Shown piece after piece: positions 1-10,917 of a stretch of 64,000 nucleotides of DNA. Positions within the stretch are counted from its first letter, which is position 1. The number at the start of each line of letters is the position of its first letter. The notes under the pieces were generated by a model. It made no database searches. It was given only the letters and a program-made list of their open reading frames with translations, and was not told where the DNA came from. The stretch spans positions 5,704,001 to 5,768,000 of the forward strand of contig NC_079517.1 in assembly GCF_000801105.2 (NCBI RefSeq), written 5' to 3'. This DNA is from Raphanus sativus. Its lineage: Eukaryota; Streptophyta; Magnoliopsida; Brassicales; Brassicaceae. The position numbers and the translations under genes were made by a program.

Positions 1-846
1 ATAAAAACAGATGGGTGATGCTGTTTCTCGAGATGAGACAGCTGAAACTATAATTTAATAAACGAGTACTGATTAGGAGAGATTTTTTGGGTTAAGTATT
101 AATATAATTAAGAGGAATCAGGAATCTGTTAAGAGACTATAGACTTTTGAGCAGTCGCACATGGCCACTTTGTTAGTGACTTAACCCTGCTTCGTATTAA
201 TTATTTGTTTTTCTATGAGCCCACTTTCATTTATTTTAATAGAAGACAACTAATTAATAAAAAATAAAGTATATATGCTGGTCTCTGCAATCACTGTTGC
301 TTTTTTCATTCTAACAATGCTAAGGAAATGTTAATTGTTAGGTTTGATTGTTTGAAAAGGAAATGTGTAAATTTACAAAAAAGGAATAACAAAATATGTA
401 TAACAAAATTGATGTTTATTTATATATGCATGTTTCATAGTATCTTTGTTATAAAACAATGATAGTGATAATTTTTGGAATAATAATTTTATAAAAACAG
501 AATATAGCTTTCACGGGGGATACGATGAAGCAGCTTGGAGATAGACGAGGATGAAAGATCCAAAGAAGTGACAAAGAATTTGGAATTGACTTAAAGCTTT
601 TATGGGACCAGACTTTGCGCATTCTCTATAGCCACAGAGGCCCATTTTCTAGAAAATAATTGTATGCAATTTTTAATAAAAATATCTCATTGGCTTCCGT
701 ACCTTATGTAACTAATTTGGAAAATAGAAAAATAAATTGCTGAATTTTAGGACAATTCTTTTTTTTTCCTATACTTGCAGAGTCGGAAGGAAAAAATGGA
801 ATATCAAAAATACATCTCATGATGACGTGTTTACACATGCATATGT
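1..846. other. AT-rich intergenic sequence
   Basis: No exon-like reading frame, RNA gene or clear terminal repeat is visible. Short open frames near 704-940 run into the left arm of the foldback element that starts at 857 and are not credible genes. Confidence 0.6.
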
Positions 847-856
847 AACAGTTGTA

Positions 857-2192
857 GGAAAAAGTGCCTATTTCAACATGAACTTTACGCGTCGTGCCTA
901 TTTCTTCACGAACTTTGTAGTAGTGCATATTTCACACTGAACTAAACAATTTTTTTAAAATACTATATGAACTTTATGCGCCGTGTCTATTCCTTCACGA
1001 ACTTTATAGTAGTGCGTATTTCACACTGAACTAAACAAAAATAAAAAAATACTACATAGACTCTCAAAATCGTGCTTATTTTAATATTGAGTGTTAAATG
1101 TGTTAGTCATCCGTTAATTTATCAAAACAACGTTATTTTGTATAAATTTTGTGAAATTAAAAATTAAAAATAAAAAATAAAATATACGTTCAAAATCGTG
1201 CTTATATATATTGACTGTCAAAGGTAATAGTCATCATTGAATTTATCAAAAAACTATTTTGGATGCATTCTATGAAATCATCCGTCGTTTTTTAATTTTT
1301 TCAATTTTACAAAAAAATCTGTCCAAAATGATGTTTTGATAAATTAATGTATGACTAACACATTTCACTTGCTGACAAAGAAAGACTAACACTTTTGACG
1401 GTCAATATATATATATATATATAATCACGATTTTGAGTGTCAAAAGTGTTAGTATTTTTTTGTCAGCAAATCAAAGGTGTTAGTCATATATATATGTACA
1501 TTAACCGTCAAAAGTATTAGTATTTTTCTGTTTAGAAAATCAAAAGTGTTAGTCATACATTAATTTATCAAAATAACGGATGACTAACACTTTTAACCAT
1601 CAAATATAAATAATAACGATTTTGAGAGTCTATGTAGTATTTTCTCAAGACTAACACTTTTGACAGTCAATATATATATATATATATATATACCGTTAAA
1701 AGTGTTAGTCATACATTAATTTATCAAAACAATGTCATTTTGGATAGATTTTGTAAAATTAAAAAATGACGAATAATTTCATAGAATTTAACCAAAATAA
1801 AGTCTTTTGGTAAATTAAAGGATGAATGTTACATTTGACAGTAAATATATATAAGCACGATTTTAAGAGTAAATTTTATTTTGATTTTTAGTTTCACAAA
1901 ATTTATTCAAAATGACGCTATTTTGATAAATTAACGGATGATTAACACATTTAATGTTCAATATTGAAATAAGCACGATTTTGAGAGTCTATGTAGTATT
2001 TTTTTTATTTTTGTTTAGTTCAATGTGAAATACGCACTACTATAAAGTTCGTGAAGGAATAGACACTACGCATAAAGTTCATATAGTATTTTAAAAAATT
2101 TGTTTAGTTTAGTGTGAAATACGCACTACTACAAAGTTCGTGAAGGAATAGGCACGACGCGTAAAGTTCATGTTGAAATAGGCACTTTTTCC
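857..2192. mobile_element. Non-autonomous Mutator-like foldback element with long inverted arms
   Basis: The left end begins GGAAAAAGTGCCTATTTC and the right end is its reverse complement. The two arms, about 857-1200 and 1850-2192, stay alignable for roughly 340 bp with scattered substitutions. The element is flanked on both sides by the same 10-bp sequence AACAGTTGTA (847-856 and 2193-2202), a perfect target-site duplication. Long inverted repeats plus a 9-11 bp duplication are the known signature of Mutator-like elements. The interior is AT-rich, repeats short motifs of the form ACTAACACTTTTGAC in both orientations, and holds no transposase frame. It is therefore a non-autonomous MULE or a large foldback MITE. 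Internal (TA)n tracts occur near 1407 and 1671. Confidence 0.88.
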
Positions 2193-2202
2193 AACAGTTG
2201 TA

Positions 2203-3024
2203 CTTGTCTAATGATGAGTATATATATACATTTTCTTCTGGTGAAAGATGAAATCGGGAAACTGATGAGATTTTTATAAAAGGTGGGCCAAATAAATGAT
2301 GGTTTGTGGTATTGGAAGTACTATAGTTATGCTTTTACCTTTTCACTAGCTTCTCTCATAGTTTCTCACTTTTTTTGTTTTGTTTTTGTTTTGGTGAACA
2401 ATGTCATCGCTTTGGAAGGCATGGTTCAATTCAAATAGTTTAACCAAAGATCAAATCAATCAAGTCACATATATTATGTACTCAACTGGAAGTAGGGCAA
2501 AACATGTATATCTTATCATGTATTTTATTTCCGGGAAGTCTACAATTTTTTGACGAAAAGAGAAACTTTAAGAGAGTCCTACAAAAACCTGTTCTTTTTC
2601 ATGTACTAAGGTCAGATGAACAGTGAATCATCTGTTGAAAGCGATCGTATGTTCATGTACTGCTTCTTTTAGTGCTCTTTCAACATTTATATCTCATTCA
2701 TAAAAAGTATATATACAAATCAATCATTGGATCAGTCCTCCACCTCCCATGTGCTTCCAAAAACAAATTGTGGTATGATCCAATGATATCTTTAACTAGC
2801 ACATACATTGTTTCTTTCATCAGTTTATTTTATCTCAATAAACCATTAAACATGGTTTCATATTCATGATTTGATGGTTTTATCAACCAGATTTCTGATA
2901 AAATAGACTACAGTCAGACAAGGGACTAATACCAAGGCTGCTTTCGGTAGTGAGGTAGCTATAGCTTCGTTATGAGTTATCAATAAACTAAAAGAAAAAT
3001 TGCCATCTCTACTACAATCATTTC
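2203..3024. other. Intergenic sequence without a recognised gene
   Basis: No confident gene. Short open stretches near 2672-2869 lack splice context or recognisable motifs. From about 2910 to 3020 a broken plus-strand frame may be the upstream part of the coding fragment annotated at 3025. Confidence 0.5.
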
Positions 3025-3267
3025 GGTGTATGCTTTGTCAAAAAGAAACTCTCAAAACTATCTGCATATGGCACCAAAGGAGTAAAGCTAAGGTTTGATT
3101 GGACAGAAAGTTTCCACAACAGAGATGGTAACAATATCATGGGCCACTCACTAACTACAAATGCTCGGGTTGTATGCGCACATGTTTCAACTTTGAGTGC
3201 AGTAACACTGCTCATCCCTAAGGCAGACACACTTGTTGACTTGACAGCATGGGTTGATATTCAACAG
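3025..3267 (+). pseudogene. Orphan coding fragment, protein family not recognised
   Basis: A plus-strand frame of 81 codons reads without a stop from GVCFVKKKLSKLSAYGTKG to a CAG codon followed immediately by a GT donor (gtaatg). It has the amino-acid texture of a real exon, including a stretch reading KLRFDWTESF and a later TLVDLTAWVDIQQ. The preceding 110 bp has a similar frame (reading TNTKAAFGSEVAIASL) but with an in-frame stop and a frame change, so the segment looks decayed. I do not recognise the family. No start codon or downstream exon could be joined; the stretch to 3770 is open in places but not convincing. It may be a relic of a lost or transposed gene. Confidence 0.4.
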
Positions 3268-4203
3268 GTAATGCAAAAATACGTTTCAAGCGACTTTCGT
3301 TTCGATCTTCATCTTACTTAGCCACAACAAGTGACCTAATTCTCTATAGGGCCCATGCAGATTCAGGAAAAAGATACTTAACTTGTTGACTTGAAGGCGA
3401 ACTGATCTCCTCCCAATGGTTTAGTGGCTTTACAAGTGGGAGAGGGAGGGACCCCTCAGAGATGCGCCATTATCACTAGTCTTTCAAGCTTTTGGCTACA
3501 TTTAAGATGCTCAGTGGCCTCTCCTGCATTAGGGGTTCGTCCTTTGATCATAACAAGACAAAGTACAGCTCTGAATCTGATTGCTCAACTTTTCCTCAAA
3601 TCTATCTGATATCTATGCTTTTTTTCCCCGCCAACTTTTCTGAGACAGCATTATGTGAGACTATTACAGATAGCATGGATTTAAATCCACTAACAATGCA
3701 TTGGTTGAGATCAACAGTGTTTTTTAACTTGGGAAAAAATAATTGTGTATAGGAAAGCACAAAAGAACAATTTTGCAACTAAAACTAAGCCTTGCTTACT
3801 GTTTTTTAAGCGGTTCTGAAACAATCACCTGAGTCTCTGACATATAAAAGGTATCCTGCAATGAGCCAGCCTGTGATTATCAAAAGTCCTTGAATAAGCT
3901 GTAAGGGTATCAGACGATATACATCATCGGTTTCAGAACAAAAGTTTCTTGTAACCTGTCCTCCCCTGCAGCAGTTTTAGAGGTAAAATGAAAACTGAAT
4001 ATTTTCTTTTCAAGCTAAATAAATAAATGTTATTTCTAGATGTTGCAACACAAACAGGCTACATTTTGCACAAAGGACTACATCGTAGATAGAAATCTCT
4101 GGATTCTTGTGGTACAATTAAAGGAATCCAAGATCTAGCAAAGAAAACACGCTCGCAAACACCTAATGAATCCAAGATTCTGGAGCTAACAACAAAGTAA
4201 ATC
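3268..4203. other. Intergenic sequence and probable 3' UTR of the gene at 4204
   Basis: Contains short open stretches (3424-3752, plus) without recognised motifs, then sequence downstream of the minus-strand gene at 4204-5018. The 3'-most 200-400 bp is likely its 3' UTR, but I see no decisive poly(A) signal. Confidence 0.45.
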
Positions 4204-5018
4204 TCATGTAGTCTTTCTAGAGTTGTCCGGTGATTCATCCTTAGGGACTTGAGACTCTTCTTCTTTGCTCTGCATAACTTGCTGGACACCCTCATGGTAA
4301 CCTTTGATAAAGCTTGCAAGAGCATCTTTGTAATTAGAGGCTCGTGTCATGTACACACGATGTAAGGCAGGCCTTAAAGTCTCCATCCCACCTCTTGCAG
4401 CTACCGCTGTAACGGAAATTAAATGAACAAAAAATGCGGTTATGGAATGAAAAGTAGTAGGTGGGTTTGGTTCATACCAAGATCTTCCAAAACAGAGGGG
4501 TCTTTGTTCTCAGTATCTTTGGATTGTTTCTTGGGTTCAGCATCACCCTGCTTCTTGTAATCATTGGGACGAAGCTCGGGACCTATATCTCTCACCCAGC
4601 TTGCAGCATATAGCCTTGAAGCTTCCTTCAACACCTAAATTTACAAACAAAAATAAAGATTTCATCCAAATGGTTAGCATTGAGATTTATTTTCTGTTTT
4701 CATCTAAAGGAGAAAGGCACTAATAGACTACTACTATGTACACAGTGAGGAGGAGCGAATTACAGAGCTCTCCTATCAATGTTTACGCACAACAATCAAA
4801 TCATTTCAAGATTCTGACGTAACTGAAATGACTCTATAAATCGAGCAGAAAACACAAATAGAGTGAAGGTAAAATCTCACGAGGAATCGCTCGTGCCAAG
4901 TCAATTTGCGGCGTTTGATGACGTGAGGAGGATCGGGAAGTGATGAAGGTAAGACGATTTCTTTGAGATCGTAACGGATGTAATCGGAGACCTTACGATA
5001 CACAACCTTCAGCTTCAT
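4204..5018 (-). CDS. Small conserved plant protein, probable EMB2735 orthologue
   Basis: Three exons join in frame: 4881-5018, 4478-4634 and 4204-4406. The introns are GT-AG and the total is 498 nt, giving a 165-residue protein. It starts MKLKVVYRKVSDYIRYDL, continues through SSLPDPPHVIKRRKLTWHER and ASWVRDIGPELRPNDYKK, and ends in a charged tail (KEEESQVPKDESPDN). It has no signal peptide or membrane segment; the N-terminal half is basic and highly ordered in composition. I do not recognise a catalytic domain. Its position beside the LETM1-like gene corresponds to the Arabidopsis neighbourhood containing the embryo-defective gene EMB2735 (At5g06240). That identity is inferred from gene order and size and is not proven by a match. 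The start was chosen as the first ATG of a frame that splices cleanly. Confidence 0.75.
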
Positions 5019-5238
5019 TCTCGCTTTCCGTTTACAGTCGCCGCCGATCTCAGCTAAGTTCGTATCTTTCTTTAATTTTAATTGGGCTTCTAATGGGCTC
5101 TAGGCAAAACAATTCGTTTTTATATATTGGGCTTTTAACAACACATGTCACATGGAATGAGATTCTCTGTACACAACTACTCTTGTCAATGAACTAATAA
5201 CAAAGGGTGGTGTAAAATGAATTTGCATCTTCATCTAG

Positions 5239-8200
5239 TTAAGGTTCAGTTTCAGTTTCTTCTTCAGACTCTGTTTCATTTTGCATTTGCTTGACTTGCT
5301 CGAGCTGTCTTAATAGGTTCAATCTTTCGGATCCGTATGTCGAAGGTATCTGAACAAAGACAGATAGATGTTTTGTCAACTTAATAATCAAAGAGATCAA
5401 GAAAATACAAAAAAGTAAGAGCATTACCAAGCCTGGCACATATCTTTGAATTGCAGCAAGTATAGCCGCATGGCCAACTGGTGTGACCTGTTTTAACATA
5501 AAAGCGTAACCAATAGATTATTTCAACAACTCAAAGACACACTGCCAAGGATGAACAACCAAATGCATGCGGAGGGAATCGTTTTTAAACTCACAGGAAG
5601 AATCATAAGAACACCAATGGGAAGAACTGATGCTAAGTCAGTCACGGTTCTGCGCAGAGCTTTTTTTTCTTTCTCTGTTAATTCATCTCCTATTACAGAC
5701 CTCCGAAGCAGCTCCATCGCAGCAGCTGAATCAGATCCAAGAAGCTGAGTACCTTGCCACACGTCCTATCAGAAAAAATATCACAGTAAGTCAAAGGAAC
5801 AAAGATAATCAGAAAAAGCTGGGTGCCATGAGGCTTGGAATGACTTTCATACTGTGCTTGTTTCTTTGATTTTCTTAATGACTCTTCCTTTCTTTGAGAT
5901 CTGGACCAACTCTACACCTTTCATACTACTGCTTGATCTAAGAGGATCCCCAGAGGTGCTTCCCTGCAGAACGTGCCAAACTGGATATTTACTAAATGTG
6001 TCGGAAAAAAGAAACAAACATCTTGCAGCAAAGTCTGGTTACTACTAACCACTTCATTTACAGACTCATTTGTACTTCCTTGGACCCGCTTCTCCAGCTC
6101 TATCAGTTCATTCCTTAGAAGTTCAAACCGATAAATCTCATTGGGTCCTGAATCCACGCTATCATTGTTTTCTCTGGATCTCTCAATACATTCATTTGCC
6201 AGCTTATTGTCAAAAAATCCACCACCTCCCTGAGTGAACTGTTATGTGGGCTGCTGTACTGGATTAAACCCGAAGGGAAGACAAGGCTCGGCCCATCTAG
6301 AAGGCAGCTGATCTTATCACTAGCCAGCTGTCCCTAAAGAATAAAGAATAACACGTGAGGGACATCCCATGTGCTCCTAACGGCCTCGTCACCTGCGTGT
6401 GACTGAGGTTGGGGTTCTATTTATAGCTTGTTAAGAGTAGAGAGAAAGGTATCTAAGAAAGTAGATCAAAGTTGATAGGAGAGGTGAGAGAACTCTCCAT
6501 AAACACTCTCAAAACCCTTGTAATCTCTTGATCTTTTGGGAATACAATCAGTGTTTCTTCATAGATCATTAGTTTTACATACTGCTCGTAACATGAACCA
6601 TATGAGATTTTAGTATTCCACACCGTTTAATAAAACGAAATGCATTTTTGTTTTCATATTATAGGCACCAAGAACTGAAGCCAGCCACGCTTTCTAAAAA
6701 GGGCTAAGAGTGGTTTATGTTTTGGTCAGTCTAAGCAAACTCAAGCTTCAGCAATCAAAAGGAAAGGTCTGAAAATAACAACTAAACCTCTTGCAGGGAA
6801 GCTGCTTTGGCTCTGAAAGACGCCTCCAAAAATTCAGTCTCTTTCTTAAGCTTCCTTATTTTCTCCAGGTCAGAGCAAGCGGCTTTTATTTCTTCATTCC
6901 TAGAGGCGGAGCTTGATGCATTCAACTGTTGTAGCAAGCTTTCCAGTCTCACTAGAGCTTCATCTACACTCTCTAGAGCCTGTGAAAATAAGTGCTGTTA
7001 GCAGCTATAGTACATTTGACAGATCAGAGTTTTAAACAAAACAAAAAAAATATTGGATTCAAAGTGTCTGGAAAAGTAAAGTGAGTTTTCATAGAAGCCC
7101 AACCTTGTCAACTGAGCTCGACACTTCAGTTGATAATGCATTCATGTCAATAAGTACTGCTTCTGCCAAACTGCATCACACATTGTCCAATTGCACACTG
7201 TCAGGCAATGCTCCATAACAAGGATGCAAACATGCAAAGTACACAGAGCATGCTTCATTAGCTTTACCTAGATCTCCCCATTACTTCCTTGCACTGAATT
7301 AACTTGTTGTGCCTAAAAATCAAAAAATGAAAATCAGTTGATCGTCCTTTTATTCGTCTAACTATCCAAAAAATCTTTTGATAAACAAAAGGATACATAC
7401 CCCTTGGATAAGAACTTTGCTGCCTTGACATTAGAAGGGTTCTCTGGCCATTTGCTGTATTTAATAAAACTCTGTAGCCAATAAGAGCAGACATCAAATA
7501 TTTGAGGAAGAGCATCATAACTAGGTGGCCCTTCTGGTCTGCTCTTATGCCCATGTGCTTGTTTGGCTGGCTGCAGGTCTCTTTTATTTGGATAGAAAGG
7601 AAGCCACTCTAGTTCTTCACAGACAACCTACACTTATGAATTTCCATGATAAGAATAAAATGAAAAAAAGTATATTTCCACCAATAACGGTATGGTTTAT
7701 GCTTACCTCAACATACAAATGGTATGACCTAATAGCTGAAAGTTGAGGATATTGCTGGAGACTTCCCCCGATGAAGTGCCTTGACAAAGAAAAAATAGCG
7801 AGTTGAAGTGGTAAGGTGGATCGACGAGTATGACAAGCAAAATAGAATATAAACAATGAGTAGTCACCTGACAAGGTCTTCTACAGGATTCATTAGAGAA
7901 TAAGAACCATTTGCAGCTAAAAAACTCTGGGTGCTCCTCCCTAAAGCAATGAAGAATCCAAAAATAGCTAAATCTCTTCCCAGAACCTGCAAGGCATCAG
8001 TAATAACATGTTCTGATAAACTCCCAATATATTTACAATGTAAACATACTATGAGTCGTCATACACTTTTGAAAACTCTCTATTCATTACCTCGATACTT
8101 TCAGACGTTGCTACTCTCGACCATATTTTCTCTCGATCAACAGCCCGAAGCAGTTGGTTTTGTATAAGATCGACCCAGAAGACAACCTCATCTGTAGAGC

Positions 8201-9339
8201 AGTAGTAGTCACTTTTTACTCTGCATGCAGCTGCCCGCGGTCCAAAGTGAACGAGAAACTCTCTACGTAGACCGATGCTTTTCACTGAATAATAGGCCTG
8301 AGGGAGTGGAACAAGGTCAACAAGCTTGTCCATCAATCTTCCTGCAGTATCTGGAATCATAGAGGAGAAGGGCGGGCACGAAAGTTTTGTTGGGCCAAGT
8401 TTTGTGACTGCTGCTATGCAGCTGAGCACAAGCACGAGAAGTGACACATCTATCTCATTGCTTGCAGCTGAGGACTTTCCTTTGGCAGAGCTGGAATCAA
8501 CCATAAAGTATTGTCACTTTCCAAGAAAAACTAACAGTCAAACGAGTGGTTCACAGAACTTATGACTCGAAAGAAGTGACTTACGAAGAAGTAGCGGCGA
8601 CAAATCGTTGGTCCCTTTCAAAACAATTCAGAAAAGATGAAACAGCAGAAGGAACTTGGTGAGACCAAAACCATCCATTGGCTTGAGGGTGAGTGGAAGA
8701 TAGTTTGTCCCGCATCACACTATCAAGCGGAGCAGCTTGGCGAGATAAACTGCACAATGGTGACAAAAATTTCTAGTAAACGCTCAAATGAGATAAATTC
8801 TTAAAGCATTAATTAAGAGAGTCATGTAGTAGTAGTAGTTACCTTCTTTGCACAAAGACATAAAGATCAATGTCTCTTCTGTTTCCTCTAGATGAAACTT
8901 CATTTGCAGCTTGTAGTAAGGAATACACTGAAGCCTGAGAATGATGAAACAGAAAGATGAATTTAGCTAAAAAAAAATATGACAAGAGATTCTTCGTCGA
9001 AGCTAAAAACCAATAGTGTAGCCACTGGGATGCATTGACATGGTAAAATGGGTACATATATACCTGATAAGAAAAGGTCTTAACCCATGCATTTGTATCG
9101 ACTCCCAGTACCAGCCAAGCTGCTGAAAACCATTGTAATTTGGAAGAGGAGATCTTATTCTTAAGCCCAAGCTCAAAAGTTGTGGCAGAATCATGCAAAG
9201 ACTGAATGAGTTCATCGCAGTTGCACTCATCTTGAAGAGATCCACTGAGTTTGGCCCTCATCTCCTCAACATCACCGATATGAGGAGGAGTCCCATTGAC
9301 AGCCACACCGGCGGCAGATGCAAGGAGAAAAGGCTGCAT
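5239..9339 (-). CDS. LETM1-like protein (At5g06220 type)
   Basis: Fifteen exons join in frame with GT-AG introns: 9064-9339, 8843-8934, 8585-8749, 8091-8490, 7868-7986, 7707-7779, 7401-7627, 7268-7312, 7104-7170, 6788-6979, 6050-6229, 5853-5963, 5595-5765, 5428-5487 and 5239-5349. They sum to 2289 nt, or 762 residues. The C-terminal third carries the LETM1-type block: DVWQGTQLLG, then LTEKEKKALRRT and a hydrophobic run ASVLPIGVLMILP, then QRYVPGLIPSTYG. A predicted coiled coil is encoded by 6788-6979 (LVRLESLLQQLNASS and following heptads). LETM1 proteins are inner-organelle membrane proteins involved in ion homeostasis or translation in mitochondria; this large plant branch is less studied, so its exact role is inferred. 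The tail is very acidic (ESEEETETEP). The true N-terminus is uncertain: an ATG sits at 9339, but an upstream exon near 9918-9966 is possible. A solo LTR lies in the intron 6230-6787. Confidence 0.88.
6240..6593. mobile_element. Solo LTR inside an intron of the LETM1-like gene
   Basis: The 354-bp segment begins TGTTATG and ends CGTAACA, so it has the TG...CA ends and short inverted termini of an LTR. It is flanked by a perfect 5-bp duplication, TGAAC, at 6235-6239 and 6594-6598. A TATA-like CTATTTATAG sits near 6418. There is no internal retrotransposon sequence, so this is a solo LTR left by recombination. It lies 11 bp upstream (in the minus-strand sense) of the acceptor of the exon that starts at 6229. 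Confidence 0.88.
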
Positions 9340-10917
9340 TTATACAAGCTTATATCCTTGTTTCCAAACAACTTCCTATGAAGAGAGCTCGTTAAATTTT
9401 CCCAGGAGTTTGATATATAATCAAAATTCTAGCACTTTTCTGGAGGATGTAAAGTTTCCAATGGACATCCGCGAGAGACAAAAAGGGTTTGAAGAGCTAC
9501 AAATGTAAAGATTAATGAACACGAAAAGCAACATATTAAACGAGGATCAGCCTATGCAGATTAACATTGTACGTGAAAGCTTAGCTAACTATTATCTAAC
9601 ATAGCTTCCTTGCTGTTTAAGGAGACCAAATCTCAACCTATTAAAATCACCACCAACACTTGACTTGCACACAAATGACTAAATTTCTCAGAGGACAACG
9701 CAACGAGAAGTGAACTATACTGTTAATGAAGTATTCACCAAGGAAAAAGAAGTGCAGAAAAAACATTCATATTCAGCTCCCACAACCAATTTACGTTATA
9801 TACAAGCAAGATAATGAGGACCATGAAATCGATAAACACTAATAGGTTCCTGCTACGGAGTTTCACGAAAGGACCATCAAACTCGAAGATGCGCAAAGAA
9901 ACAAATGGGTGGGTTACCTTAACGATACGAGACCCGGCCGTTGTAGCTTAACGGCCCATCTACCATGAACGCTTTCAAAAGGAAAAACCAATTCAGCGGC
10001 GAATATCCTCTGGAATTTTCGGTGGATGGCGAAGATTAAACGAAGCAAAGCGATATATCGCTGGAGAATTTGATGCTTTATGTTTGGGGGGGAGGGAGAA
10101 GGAGACGAGGATGATGTGGCAATACGAGTATCTCTTTCCATTGACGTGGAGGCCAGAATATTTGTGTTCGTAACGAAATTTTCTTGATTGTTCAACAAAC
10201 ACGTAACCGTAAGCATTATTTGATTATCATCTGTAATGAAAACGCGATATACAAACATACACTCCATGAGAAAGTTCCATCCATTCCAGAGTCGCCCGAC
10301 GAGTTTACGAGCTTTCCCGTGATAACTAGTTTTAATTCGATACAATCTAACAAAAGATTAACAGATAAAATGAAGCAAGAGAGCAAGTGAAAAGTTAATA
10401 ACGAAGCTTTGCTCATTGTCTCTACACACAGCCAGCCACACTACTAAAAGTGCTCTCATCATACTAGCAGAGGCCACATCCAGCATTTTCTTTTGCTATT
10501 TTCGATTTGGTTTAGTCAACTTTCAATCTTTCAGACGCTGGTTCAGGCAGTCCTCTAGGTTCTAGCTACTACTAAGTCACCAAAACTTTGCTTCGCCTTA
10601 AGCAGTTTGGTGGTGCCTTCATTTGCTCATGTACTTTAAACTTCTTTATTATACTGTATTATCTTTTACCCCAAAAAGGTTCAAAAACTTTATTTTCAAG
10701 TTTCCAACAAACCAGTAGATCATAATATCCAAATGGGAAAAAAAAAAAACAAAGAACTAACAAAATCATATTGCTACTAGTTCAACCAATGAGCTAACTA
10801 GATGACCTTTAAGTTTATAATATAATTTTCAAAAAGGATCGCGCTAATTCCTAACCTGAAACTAATTACCTTTAATCGATATTGATAAGAGAAAAGACAA
10901 TACTCTGGAAAACTTGT
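9340..10917. other. Upstream region of the LETM1-like gene and spacer
   Basis: On the minus strand a stretch around 9918-10100 resembles a 5' leader: it is open, rich in CT upstream, and ends in a clean donor (AAG|GTAACC at 9918). It contains a frame reading VKLQRPGLVSL that is not opened by an in-frame ATG. It may be a 5' UTR exon or a damaged first coding exon. The remaining sequence to 10917 is spacer, with probable 3' UTR of the ELM1-like gene at the right end. Confidence 0.45.

Noticed and set aside
704..940. Open frames on both strands at the left end of the foldback element
   Set aside because: They overlap the inverted arm of the MULE and have no protein-like features.
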